Both the position numbers and the translations under genes were made by a program. Shown here one piece after another: positions 25,720-34,195 of a stretch of DNA of 64,000 nt. Each line of letters starts with the position of its first letter. The stretch's first letter is position 1. This DNA is from CAZFJG01 sp964410915. GTDB taxonomy: Bacteria; Synergistota; Synergistia; Synergistales; JAFGMB01. The notes under the pieces are model-generated. The model saw only the letters and a list, made by a program, of their open reading frames with translations. It was not told where the DNA came from and did no database searches. The stretch spans positions 88,739 through 152,738 of the forward strand of contig CAYPIU010000002.1 in NCBI GenBank assembly GCA_964410915.1. Direction: 5' to 3'.

Positions 25720-26566
25720 AAATACTATCAAGATCGCAATTGCAAGCGGTAAAGGTGGAACAGGTAAAAGTTGTGTTGCATCCTCCATTATAGCTTCATC
25801 TAATGTAATTGCAGTTGATGCTGATGTAGAAGAACCAAATCTTGCCATACTTTTAGGCATGGAAACAGAATTGATGAAAAAAGTTACTGTCCCAATACCT
25901 GACATTGACGATGATAAATGCATCAGCTGTTCTAAATGCAGTACTTACTGCCGATACGGTGCCATAACAGATATAGGACATGGAAGACCTTTTCTTAACC
26001 CGAAACTCTGCCATCATTGCGGAGTCTGTAATATGGTTTGTCCAACAGCAGCAATAAATGAAGTTCCACACATCATAGGCCAGATAAGGAAAGGTGTATC
26101 TGATTTTACAAGTTTACTCGAGGGAAGTATCAATGTCGGAATGATCAATACGATCCCAGTAATAGAACAAACTATAGAATCTGCAGAATCTATGGGCAAT
26201 ATTCTTGTCATCGATTCTCCCCCGGGAACATCATGCCCGGTCGTTGCAACTGTTCAAAAAGCTGATTTTGCTTTGCTCGTTACAGAACCTACACCTTTTG
26301 GTGCCGCCGACCTTTCACTTACTTTGCAGATGTGTCAAAACCTTTCGGTACCAACGGGTATAGTAATTAACCGATCTGATATTGCTGAAACAGATATTGA
26401 ATCACTTTCCCGGAAATATAATTCCCCTATACTTGCCCGTTTCCCATTTTCAAGGAAAGTTGCAGAGTCTTATGCCAAAGGTATAAGTCCCTACTTCATT
26501 GATGAAGACTGGCAGAAGGGCACCAGATCAATATGGACCTACCTTGAAAAGGAGTTAGCCTTATGA
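25712..26566 (+). CDS. MinD-type ATPase with 2[4Fe-4S] ferredoxin domain, copy 1
   Basis: The 284-residue protein has a deviant Walker A motif (SGKGGTGKS near residues 10-18), then an inserted 2[4Fe-4S] ferredoxin domain with CISCSKCSTYCRYG and CHHCGVCNMVCP (about 65-115), then the SPPGTSCPVV switch region. This is the CooC/MinD-superfamily group found beside NifX-like genes in anaerobes. A role in moving or inserting metal clusters is a common guess but unproven. The gene overlaps the NifX gene upstream, and its stop overlaps the next ATG. Confidence 0.88.
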   Translation: MNKNTIKIAIASGKGGTGKSCVASSIIASSNVIAVDADVEEPNLAILLGMETELMKKVTVPIPDIDDDKCISCSKCSTYCRYGAITDIGHGRPFLNPKLCHHCGVCNMVCPTAAINEVPHIIGQIRKGVSDFTSLLEGSINVGMINTIPVIEQTIESAESMGNILVIDSPPGTSCPVVATVQKADFALLVTEPTPFGAADLSLTLQMCQNLSVPTGIVINRSDIAETDIESLSRKYNSPILARFPFSRKVAESYAKGISPYFIDEDWQKGTRSIWTYLEKELAL

Positions 26567-27447
26567 AACCCTTAGAGATCGTCATAGTAAGCGGGAAAGG
26601 TGGTACCGGCAAGACAACGGTTACCTCATCTTTTTGTTCCCTGGCATCAGAGAATGCTGTTTTTTGTGATACCGATGTAGATGCTCCTGACCTCTGGATC
26701 CTGATGCATCCATTAACAGAAAAAACGATTGATTTTCTTGGGATGGAAATGGCTGAGGTAGACCCTTTAAAATGTGATGGGTGCGGAAAATGCCTTAATT
26801 TTTGTAGATTTGACGCTGTAAATATCACAGAAGGTAAAGCACACGTAAACCTTACTTTTTGTGAAGGCTGCGGTGGATGCGAACTTATATGTCCCACAGA
26901 TGCCATAACTATGAAACACTTTAAACAGGGAGAATACTATTTCAGCCGTACTGAACATGGTCCCTTCTGGCACGCCCAATTGAATCCTGGTGGTGAAAAT
27001 TCAGGACTTCTTGTTCAAATACTACGAGACAGGGCACTGAAAACAGCAAGAGAACTTTTGAAGGAACTTATCATTGTAGATGGACCTCCAGGTATCGCAT
27101 GTCCCACCATATCTTCACTGACTGGATCAGACCTCGCTGTTGTAGTTACTGAACCAACGATGTCAGGTAAACATGATCTGATACGACTCGGAGAATTGTG
27201 TGATTCACTAAATGTGCCTGTAGCCGTCATAATAAACAAAGCAGATCTTTCCGAACAGCATAAACTTGAAATTGAGGATGAATGCAGAATAAAAGGCTGG
27301 GATCTTCTCGGGGAAATCCCCTTCAGAAAGGAAATTATTGATTCTGTCGCCAGAACAGAAATACCATTACTTGAGATGAAACCCGAAATTGAATCAATAT
27401 GGAGAAAAGTTCTTGATGTCTGCAAGGGAATAAAAATGGATATGTAA
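26563..27447 (+). CDS. MinD-type ATPase with 2[4Fe-4S] ferredoxin domain, copy 2
   Basis: A 294-residue paralogue of the preceding protein: Walker A SGKGGTGKT near residues 9-17, ferredoxin motifs CDGCGKCLNFCRF and CEGCGGCELICP (about 67-113), and GPPGIACPTI near 171-180. The ATGA overlap with copy 1 means coupled translation and equal amounts, so the two probably form a heterodimer, as known for similar paired ATPases. The start has AAGGAG 8 nt upstream. Confidence 0.88.
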   Translation: MKPLEIVIVSGKGGTGKTTVTSSFCSLASENAVFCDTDVDAPDLWILMHPLTEKTIDFLGMEMAEVDPLKCDGCGKCLNFCRFDAVNITEGKAHVNLTFCEGCGGCELICPTDAITMKHFKQGEYYFSRTEHGPFWHAQLNPGGENSGLLVQILRDRALKTARELLKELIIVDGPPGIACPTISSLTGSDLAVVVTEPTMSGKHDLIRLGELCDSLNVPVAVIINKADLSEQHKLEIEDECRIKGWDLLGEIPFRKEIIDSVARTEIPLLEMKPEIESIWRKVLDVCKGIKMDM

Positions 27448-27450
27448 AAT

Positions 27451-27495
27451 ACAGTCGTGGAACTGCGGAGAATCTTAAGGCAGTCCCACGACTGT
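27451..27495. terminator. Bidirectional terminator
   Basis: Outer 10-bp arms (27451-27460 with 27486-27495) and an inner 5-bp stem lie between the converging MinD-type and mrp genes. Confidence 0.75.
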
Positions 27496-27510
27496 AGCAT
27501 TCTCTATCTT

Positions 27511-28326
27511 TTACAATTTCTTTTCACTGATTGAAACTTTCAACTCTTTTGTTAATCTGGAATACAGATCACTGTTTTCGTAATGCTCAAGCTCGCCTGC
27601 ATCACCCAATCTGGCTATTTCCGGATCTATTGGTACCTGTCCTATTACAGGCGTATTGAATTTCTGCTCTATATCCTCAACATGGCTGGGACCGAATATA
27701 TTGAATGATTCACCACAGTGTGGACAAACTGCAAAACTCATATTTTCGATAACTCCAAGCAGTGGTACATCGAGCATACCAGTCATATTAGCTGCCTTTT
27801 CAACCACAAGAACCGATAATTCCTGTGGTGATGTTACAAGGAGGAAACCGTCAAGGGAAATGGTCTGCATTACTGTAAGAGGGGCGTCTGCTGTTCCTGG
27901 TGGTAGATCAATAACCAGATAATCGAGTTCTCCCCAATCAACCTCTTCCCAGAACTGTTTTATAACACCACCGATTAAAGGACCTCTCCATACTACTGGC
28001 TTTGATGGATCATCCAGAAGCAGATTGACGGACATGATCTTTATTCCCAGTTCTTTTGTCTTTATCGGAACTATTCCCGTTTCGTTTCCATATAACTTGC
28101 CACTAACTCCCATAAGTTTAGGAATGGAAGGTCCTGTTATATCAGCATCAAGGATCCCGACTTTATTCCCATCTTTTGCAAGCGCAACTGCAAGAAGTGA
28201 TGCAATGGAACTCTTGCCTACCCCGCCCTTTCCACTACCAACTGCAATTACTTTTTTGATCCCTTCTTTTTTACTTTTCAGTATTTGGGATTGGCAAGGT
28301 GCTGCCTGTGATTTCTGATTTTCCAT
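27511..28326 (-). CDS. Mrp/NBP35-family Fe-S carrier ATPase
   Basis: The 271-residue protein has the Mrp/ApbC Walker A (GSGKGGVGKSS near residues 31-41), the VDWGELDYLVIDLPPGTADAP block and the C-terminal CPHCG pair (Cys near 204 and 207) that coordinates a bridging 4Fe-4S cluster. Such proteins bind and transfer Fe-S clusters, and several interact with NifX-like partners. It follows the second NifX-like gene by 15 bases on the minus strand, in an operon controlled by a Fur-box-like site. Confidence 0.92.
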   Translation of the reverse strand: MENQKSQAAPCQSQILKSKKEGIKKVIAVGSGKGGVGKSSIASLLAVALAKDGNKVGILDADITGPSIPKLMGVSGKLYGNETGIVPIKTKELGIKIMSVNLLLDDPSKPVVWRGPLIGGVIKQFWEEVDWGELDYLVIDLPPGTADAPLTVMQTISLDGFLLVTSPQELSVLVVEKAANMTGMLDVPLLGVIENMSFAVCPHCGESFNIFGPSHVEDIEQKFNTPVIGQVPIDPEIARLGDAGELEHYENSDLYSRLTKELKVSISEKKL

Positions 28327-28341
28327 AATACTTCCTCCTGA

Positions 28342-28677
28342 CTATAAGCTTAATTCCTTAAGATCACCCTTAATATATTTCTGGATTATTATCTCAACAG
28401 TATCAGTTGAAGTTTCATAAACCCGTATTTGAGCCATTTTAAGGGCAACCGCTGCATTCGGACCTACCTGGGGAACTATCACAGCATCGATATCTTTTTC
28501 CGAAAGAACCTTAACTGCATTACCTCCAGCTCCGTGAGCAAGCCTGACTGAATCATTTGCAATACAGTCTGTAATATTACCATTCTCATCAAAAACAAGA
28601 AAATAGGGGGCTCTGGCAAACCTCGCAGCCATTAATGCTGAAGTTTCCATGCCCTCTGATGGAATTGCAGTAAACAT
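28342..28677 (-). CDS. NifX/NifB-type cofactor-binding protein, copy 2
   Basis: This 111-residue dinitrogenase-cofactor domain protein shows FARAPYFLVFDENG near residues 20-33 and the DAVIVPQVGPNAAVAL core near 63-78. It is more acidic and lacks the His tail of copy 1. It heads a two-gene operon with mrp. AAGGAGG precedes the ATG, and a near-perfect Fur box lies 40 bases upstream. Confidence 0.87.
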   Translation of the reverse strand: MFTAIPSEGMETSALMAARFARAPYFLVFDENGNITDCIANDSVRLAHGAGGNAVKVLSEKDIDAVIVPQVGPNAAVALKMAQIRVYETSTDTVEIIIQKYIKGDLKELSL

Positions 28678-28716
28678 AAAATTTACCTCCTTAGGAATAT
28701 CGCCTGACGCTTCAAG

Positions 28717-28731
28717 TGATAATAGTTATCA
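28717..28731. promoter_or_regulatory. Fur-box-like operator, near-perfect
   Basis: TGATAATAGTTATCA fits the Bacillus-type 7-1-7 Fur box at 13 of 14 positions. It lies downstream of the -10 box of the nifX-mrp operon. A regulator of the Fur family is encoded about 4 kb away. Confidence 0.75.
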
Positions 28732-28751
28732 AAAGAACGCCATAAGATATG

Positions 28752-28760
28752 ATTATACCA
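28752..28760 (-). promoter_or_regulatory. Extended -10 of the nifX-mrp operon
   Basis: TGGTATAAT on the minus strand (28760-28752) is an extended -10. The -35 region (TTTTCA) is weak. The Fur-box-like site begins about 20 bases downstream. Confidence 0.5.
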
Positions 28761-28800
28761 TTTACATATTGTTCTGAAAACGGCTTTTTCACAACAAAAA

Positions 28801-28820
28801 GGTCATCCAGAAAGATGACC
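28801..28820 (-). terminator. Terminator of the small gene at 28859
   Basis: A 7-bp stem (28801-28807 with 28814-28820) is followed on the minus strand by five T. Confidence 0.8.
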
Positions 28821-28858
28821 CTGCAGAATTATATTATAAAAATGGGGGAATTGGGATA

Positions 28859-29047
28859 CTAAATTGCTTCAACGAGAGATTTTTTATAAAGCATATAAAT
28901 CGAATAAGCTTTGGGAACAGAAGGTTCTATTTTTTGTGAAGAAATTATACTTTTTCCCTGGCTAAGGGAACTTGAGGAAAAGTCATTTACTTCGAGCGCC
29001 TCCATACTGGTCATTAACCAGTTCCCCTTTATATCTTTTATCCACAT
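28859..29047 (-). CDS. Small protein of unknown function (62 aa)
   Basis: The product begins MWIKDIKGNW and has a serine-rich middle and a tyrosine-rich C-terminus. No signal peptide, membrane helix or motif I recognise. Its reality is supported by AGGAGG 8 nt before the ATG at 29047 and by its own terminator; an upstream TTG is less well spaced. It lies alone between two divergent or co-directional units. Confidence 0.6.
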   Translation of the reverse strand: MWIKDIKGNWLMTSMEALEVNDFSSSSLSQGKSIISSQKIEPSVPKAYSIYMLYKKSLVEAI

Positions 29048-29226
29048 GAGCAAATCCTCCTGTTCAAGATCAATGATATCAATGAAATTCTTTTCTCCAA
29101 TAACTTGCAGTATGTTTATAACATAACCTTACAGTGTTGTCAACTATTATTCACTTCTAAATCTGTATGTGTACTATAGTTTATTATGAAGACCGCGATA
29201 ATCCATGATTTAAAAAGCACTGATTT

Positions 29227-30042
29227 TTATTCTGGAGGTAAAATTGTTGGTTTTACAAGAACGGTTGCCGGTCTTACTCCCTTTGATCTTACTGCATTCA
29301 AGAATAAGCGTCCGGCAATGGAACCAATTTCAAAAAAGTGAAAATCCATAACATAACTTACACCTGGGACAATCTTGTTTCTGAAACCACAAACTACAGT
29401 ATTTGTACCTTCAGATTCAGCTGCCCCCGGCAAATGGTCAATTATCGAGATCATGTTACCCGAAATGCCCTCAACAGTTTTAAGCCTTTCAATAACACTG
29501 TGAAAGAAACCATTTCCAGGCACAGAAAAAAGCCATTTTCGATCAGGGCCACTTTTCTCGATCATTTCTGAAACATTTTGAAGATCAGGCGATATTGAAA
29601 AAAGTCCTTCTCTCCCCGGGCCTACTGACACAACTGGGATTAAACTGTCATTCCTGCCAGGATATTCCTTATCCACCCAGATAATACCATCTACCCTGCG
29701 GGACCTTAAACTTCGCAGAACATTAGATCTCTGCTCACGATTGCCCCCGGTACTTTTAACTAAAATATCAATACCCTGCCTGAACAGGACCCTCTCAAGT
29801 CCTTCCAGAAATGCCCCCGTCCAGGTCTCACCCAATTTTGTAAATACTATTCCGGCCATTCCTGTATAATGACTTGAAAGACCTCTTGCCCCTGCATCAG
29901 GTTCGTACCCCAGAGATTTTGCAGCGTCCCACACTTTTTCCCTTGTCGCTGCTGATATCCTGGAATCACCTTTCAGTGCTCTGCTTACAGTTGCCTTATT
30001 TACTCCAGCATAGTTAGCTACATCAGACATTGTGACTCTCAA
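29227..30042 (-). CDS. LacI-family regulator, compact
   Basis: The N-terminal 60 residues are a LacI helix-turn-helix (SDVANYAGVNKATVSRALKG). A periplasmic-binding-type sensor follows, but the whole protein is 271 residues, about 60 fewer than usual; the sensor's central region seems shortened. It starts at TTG 30042 with GGGAGG 8 nt upstream. It follows the L,D-transpeptidase on the opposite side of a short gap, without adjacent sugar genes, so the effector is unknown. Confidence 0.85.
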   Translation of the reverse strand: MRVTMSDVANYAGVNKATVSRALKGDSRISAATREKVWDAAKSLGYEPDAGARGLSSHYTGMAGIVFTKLGETWTGAFLEGLERVLFRQGIDILVKSTGGNREQRSNVLRSLRSRRVDGIIWVDKEYPGRNDSLIPVVSVGPGREGLFSISPDLQNVSEMIEKSGPDRKWLFSVPGNGFFHSVIERLKTVEGISGNMISIIDHLPGAAESEGTNTVVCGFRNKIVPGVSYVMDFHFFEIGSIAGRLFLNAVRSKGVRPATVLVKPTILPPE

Positions 30043-30066
30043 ACCATGAACCTCCCTATTACGGCA

Positions 30067-30690
30067 CTACTGCAGAATTATTATTTGCTGACCAACTTCA
30101 GCCATATTCTTAACCTGGATCAAAGAGTCATTCTTTAACCTTATACAACCATGACTTGCATTTGTACCTATTTCATCTAAATGATCATCATCAGTCCCGT
30201 GAATACCAATTCCCCGCCATCCTGGCGTCTTTATCCTGATAAAATAGGGACCATAACCAGTTGTGTCTCCCGTTTGACTATCCGTATAGGGCTTCCACCA
30301 TGATGCATCCTGTATCTGCTGAACTGTAAAGTTGCCTTCCGGAGTTCTCATATCCCCTTCTTTTTGCTTCTGTCCTGGATTTTTACCTGTAGCGCATGAT
30401 GAAACATGAAATATTGTACTGACACTTTTATCAAAACCAGTGAAAAGATGTTGATTCTTAAAACATATCCAGACAATATTTGAAAGCTTTGATGGAGAAT
30501 ATTCACTATTATAGCTGATGCTTAACACCTGAATTCCAGGCATAGATTTTTCGAGTTCTGCTCTATTTTCCCTGACAATATCTAAGAGTTCACTTGTGTG
30601 AACGGGAGGAACAATAAATATAACCAGTGCAACATAGACAAACAATGACATCAGGAAAGTAAATCCAATGGATCGACTCTTAATTTTCAA
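30067..30690 (-). CDS. L,D-transpeptidase (YkuD domain)
   Basis: The 207-residue protein has one N-terminal membrane anchor (about residues 10-28) and a YkuD catalytic domain with the motif HGTDDDHLDEIG then SHGCIRL near residues 174-180, which carries the catalytic Cys. Such enzymes make 3-3 peptidoglycan cross-links or attach proteins to the wall. The gene starts at TTG 30690 (GGAGG upstream) and overlaps the kinase gene by 11 bases. Confidence 0.9.
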   Translation of the reverse strand: MKIKSRSIGFTFLMSLFVYVALVIFIVPPVHTSELLDIVRENRAELEKSMPGIQVLSISYNSEYSPSKLSNIVWICFKNQHLFTGFDKSVSTIFHVSSCATGKNPGQKQKEGDMRTPEGNFTVQQIQDASWWKPYTDSQTGDTTGYGPYFIRIKTPGWRGIGIHGTDDDHLDEIGTNASHGCIRLKNDSLIQVKNMAEVGQQIIILQ

Positions 30691-32320
30691 AACAGCTTCC
30701 TCCTGTAAATTCTCTTAGTATGGAATTGTTTGGAATATTTTCAGATGGAATTATTGGTATAAAACGCAACATTGAGAGTAATCTACGGGCTTCTCCGTGG
30801 ACTTTTGAATTTCGAGGAACTGTATGTAAAACAGGTTCCACGTAACTTTTCAAAACTGCGAGCTCATAAGGAAGGGATGAGTTAAACATTACGTCCGCCT
30901 CATCCTGAAAAGGAAAGACATATTTCATTGAACCTCTTATAACAGAAGGCCATTGTATCAGAGTATTCTCCGCAGAATGACCACGCGTCCTATGATCTCT
31001 TACGAGCCTTCGAAATAATCTGTTATCTGTAGTACTTGTTCTGTTATGCCTGTCGAGAGAGATCCCTGTTAGCGGAGATACAAATATCTTGAATTTCTCA
31101 GCCCTTGGTATCCCTGCTGAAACTTTTTCATTCAACCCGTGAATACCTTCAAGGATAAGAACGTTATCACCGTCAAGTTGAATATCTTTCCCTGCTTTCT
31201 TTTTACCTTCGACAAAGTCAAAAACGGGCAGATTAACCTTTTCACCATTTATAAGCCTGTAAAGTACATGGTTTAACAGCTCAAGATCAATTGCATCGAG
31301 TGTATCAAAATCATAATTACCAGCTTCATCAAGAGGAGTATCTTTCCGGTCAAGAAAAAAATCATCAAGAGAAATTACTACCGGATATTTTCCCGAAACC
31401 TGAAGTTGTACTTTCAGGCGTTGAGCAAGGGTTGTCTTTCCTGAACCCGATGGACCCGCAATACATATGAGTTTCATATCCCTTAAAGAGAACTCCTGTG
31501 CAATTCGACTTAATCTTTGAGCATGAAGAGCTTCAGATACCAACACAAGTTCAAGTGCTTTCCCCTCTACAACTCTCGAATGCAAGCTATCCATAGTTGT
31601 TAATCCAAGCGTTTGAAGCCATTGGCCATACTCAAGAAAAACCCCGGAAAGTTTTTTTGAACCAGAAAAAGAGGGAACCCTATGGGGTGAATTAACCGTA
31701 GGGAATTGAAGTACCAGACCACGATCAAATTTCTTGATCTGATAAACTTTCAGATACCCCGTGGAAGGAGCGAGTGGTGCATAATAAAAACCATAGGTAT
31801 TTTTACACTTGTAAAGTTCCACCGGATCCACTGAGCTCCATAGGAAAAGATTTGCACATTCTCTGCTACCTTGTTCTTCCATTATTCTCATTGCTTTATC
31901 AAGAGGTAGAACTTCTCTTTCGATAGGAATATCTGCTTCAACCATCTTGTCAAGAAACAAGTTTATTGATGCAATATCATCAGGAGATATCTCACTATAA
32001 TCAAATTCCCAGTAATATGCATCACTTATTGAATGCCTTATCACAATATCCTTTCCCAGGGCTTCTCTGCAAGCCAATACAAGAAGAAAGCTCAGGGTTC
32101 TTCTGTAAACTTCCATACCCTCAAAAGTACTAGTATCAATGAATTCGATACTGCAGTCATAATCAACAAGCCAGTTTAAGGGTCTGAGATAATTATTCAC
32201 TCTCCATGCCACTATATTATCCTTATTGGTATATCTGTATTTTTCAAGTAAGACCCTTCCTGAGATGGGTTCTATGAAATTCAGCATTTTCCCCGATGAA
32301 AGTTTCAACGTAAAACTCAT
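30680..32320 (-). CDS. Nucleoside (uridine-type) kinase with N-terminal TGS-like region
   Basis: At 546 residues the protein is far longer than uridine kinase (about 210). The C-terminal half is a PRK/uridine-kinase domain with the P-loop GPSGSGKTTLAQRL near residue 290 and ISLDDFFLDR and FDTLDAIDLELL motifs. The N-terminal half resembles the tRNA-synthetase second additional domain and TGS region. This fusion is known in Firmicutes, Thermotogae and relatives as 'nucleoside kinase'. GGGAGG precedes the ATG. It is coupled to the L,D-transpeptidase gene. Confidence 0.85.
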   Translation of the reverse strand: MSFTLKLSSGKMLNFIEPISGRVLLEKYRYTNKDNIVAWRVNNYLRPLNWLVDYDCSIEFIDTSTFEGMEVYRRTLSFLLVLACREALGKDIVIRHSISDAYYWEFDYSEISPDDIASINLFLDKMVEADIPIEREVLPLDKAMRIMEEQGSRECANLFLWSSVDPVELYKCKNTYGFYYAPLAPSTGYLKVYQIKKFDRGLVLQFPTVNSPHRVPSFSGSKKLSGVFLEYGQWLQTLGLTTMDSLHSRVVEGKALELVLVSEALHAQRLSRIAQEFSLRDMKLICIAGPSGSGKTTLAQRLKVQLQVSGKYPVVISLDDFFLDRKDTPLDEAGNYDFDTLDAIDLELLNHVLYRLINGEKVNLPVFDFVEGKKKAGKDIQLDGDNVLILEGIHGLNEKVSAGIPRAEKFKIFVSPLTGISLDRHNRTSTTDNRLFRRLVRDHRTRGHSAENTLIQWPSVIRGSMKYVFPFQDEADVMFNSSLPYELAVLKSYVEPVLHTVPRNSKVHGEARRLLSMLRFIPIIPSENIPNNSILREFTGGSCFEN

Positions 32321-32394
32321 CGAATACCTCCCTTACATTTGAAAAAGAATTTATCTCTCAAAGTACTTATACAATAAACAGGGATATTAAAAAA

Positions 32395-32424
32395 GCCCCC
32401 ACCCAAGTAGATCGGGTGAGGGGC
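32395..32424 (-). terminator. Terminator of the glycine-betaine operon
   Basis: A GC-rich stem (32395-32404 with 32414-32424) is followed on the minus strand by TTTTTTAA. Confidence 0.88.
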
Positions 32425-32437
32425 ATAAAATTGGCTA

Positions 32438-33289
32438 TTACCTTCTGTTTGGATCCCATCGTTTTGCAAACCCCTGAGTTATTCTGTCAATAACAATAGC
32501 CAGTATAACTATGCTGAAACCTGATTCAAAACCATGACCAACATCGATCCTGTTTATTGAGAGAAGTACTTCCTGACCAAGTCCTCTTGCACCTATCATT
32601 GAACATATTACAACCATAGCAAGAGCCATCATTGTAGTCTGGTTAACACCAGCCATTATACTTGGCATGGCGAGAGGTACTCTAACTTCTTTCAACAACT
32701 GCCATTTTGTACATCCATAGGCAAGGGCAGCCTCCTGAGTAGCTTTTGGGACATGCCTGATCCCAAGATTAGTAAGCCTTATGACTGGTGGCATTGAATA
32801 TATTAGTGTAGCAATAACTGCAGGCACCTTACCAAGTCCAAAAAGCATCATGGCTGGTATTAGATAGACAAAACTGGGCATCGTCTGCATTCCGTCCAGC
32901 AGGGGTTTCATGAAAGCCCTTACCCTGTCAACCTCTGCCATAAGAATACCGATGGGTATGCCGATAAGAAGAGACAGAAAAACCGCGGTAATAATTACAG
33001 CAAGTGTATCAATTGCCAGTTCCCATAAACCGAAAGCACCAATTATCATCGGCATCAATGCAAGAATGATTGTTGGAATTACCTTTCTGGAGACCATCCA
33101 CCCCAGACAGGCTATCAAAAGAATGTAACCCCACCATGGGAGCGCTGAAATGGTCGAATATACAATATTCAGAAAGAACGAAATGCCGCTGGATATGCTG
33201 TCAAATGTAGGAGCATAAGTATGAAGCAGCCAATCGATAAAATCATTGACATAACCTGCTACGTGGAATTCCAGAGACTCAGGAAACAT
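32438..33289 (-). CDS. proW: Glycine betaine/proline ABC permease (ProW/OpuAB)
   Basis: The 283-residue membrane protein has a periplasmic or cytoplasmic N-terminal stretch, about six membrane helices and the EAA coupling loop (EAALAYGCTKWQLLKEVRVPLAMPS near 200). It matches OpuAB/ProW. It overlaps the ATPase gene by 11 bases and is the last gene of the proX-proV-proW operon. Role: importing glycine betaine or related compatible solutes. Confidence 0.93.
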   Translation of the reverse strand: MFPESLEFHVAGYVNDFIDWLLHTYAPTFDSISSGISFFLNIVYSTISALPWWGYILLIACLGWMVSRKVIPTIILALMPMIIGAFGLWELAIDTLAVIITAVFLSLLIGIPIGILMAEVDRVRAFMKPLLDGMQTMPSFVYLIPAMMLFGLGKVPAVIATLIYSMPPVIRLTNLGIRHVPKATQEAALAYGCTKWQLLKEVRVPLAMPSIMAGVNQTTMMALAMVVICSMIGARGLGQEVLLSINRIDVGHGFESGFSIVILAIVIDRITQGFAKRWDPNRR

Positions 33290-34190
33290 CTTTAATCTTC
33301 CTTTCCTGCTTTAGCTTTTCGTTTTCTTTCTCGCTAAATGATTCATTTTTCGCTTTTGTATCAGCCATCTCAACCCGCTTTCTTATATCCTGGACAAACC
33401 GGGAGACATATTCATCTGCAGGATTAGCAAGTATTTCCGAAGGCGCCCCCTGCTGAACAATATTCCCGTTTTTCATTACAGCCATCCGGTCACCCAACCT
33501 CATAGCCTCATCAAGATCATGTGTGATAAAGAATATTGTTTTGTGAAGTTCTTCCTGAAGCCTGATAAGTTCATCCTGCATTTCACGTCTTATCAGAGGA
33601 TCGAGTCCACTGAAGGGTTCATCCATCAGAAGGATAGGAGAATCCATTACTACAGCTCTTGCTATACCAACTCGCTGTCTCATCCCTCCACTCAAAGAAG
33701 AAGGATAGTAATTTTCCCATCCCTTTAGACCAACCCTTTCCACAGCTACTTCAGACCTCTCAATTGCTTCAGTTTCCTTTATACCCTTTATCTTTAGACC
33801 GAAAGAAACATTTTCAAGTACCGTACGATGTGGTAGAAGTCCATAATGCTGGAAAACCATGGCTATTTTATTCCTTCTGAACTCAGTCAGAGCTTTTCTA
33901 TCCATGGAAGCTACATCTTCACCGTAAATATTGATCTTTCCTGAGGTAGGTTGAATAAGCCTTACGATACATCTGATAAGTGTAGATTTCCCACTTCCAG
34001 AAAGCCCCATTACAACAAAAACATTACCCGGGTCCACAGTCAGGGAAAGATTCCTGACTGCGACTACAGACTCATCTGATTCGTCGAGTTCAGTTATTAG
34101 ATCTTCGTTTTCAACATCAATATCCTGATCATTTTTTGCATATACTTTCCACAGTTCTTTTATTTCAATTGCGGGTAGGTCTAATGTCAT
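33279..34190 (-). CDS. proV: Glycine betaine ABC transporter ATP-binding protein (ProV-like, no CBS domains)
   Basis: The 303-residue ATPase has Walker A (GLSGSGKST near 67-75), signature LSGGMRQRVGIARA and Walker B ILLMDEPFSGLD. ProV and OpuAA carry two C-terminal CBS domains that sense ionic strength; here the protein stops soon after the ATPase core with a charged tail, so that sensor is missing. An acidic insert of about 20 residues rich in Asp and Glu lies before Walker A (about 18-42). It is followed by proW with an 11-base overlap. Confidence 0.92.
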   Translation of the reverse strand: MTLDLPAIEIKELWKVYAKNDQDIDVENEDLITELDESDESVVAVRNLSLTVDPGNVFVVMGLSGSGKSTLIRCIVRLIQPTSGKINIYGEDVASMDRKALTEFRRNKIAMVFQHYGLLPHRTVLENVSFGLKIKGIKETEAIERSEVAVERVGLKGWENYYPSSLSGGMRQRVGIARAVVMDSPILLMDEPFSGLDPLIRREMQDELIRLQEELHKTIFFITHDLDEAMRLGDRMAVMKNGNIVQQGAPSEILANPADEYVSRFVQDIRKRVEMADTKAKNESFSEKENEKLKQERKIKDVS

Positions 34191-34195
34191 AATAC

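Noticed and set aside
24959..28677. A nitrogenase or nitrogen-fixation cluster
   Set aside because: NifX-like and Mrp-like proteins are present, but no nifHDK, nifE, nifN or true nifB gene lies in the window, and such proteins occur widely in non-fixing anaerobes.
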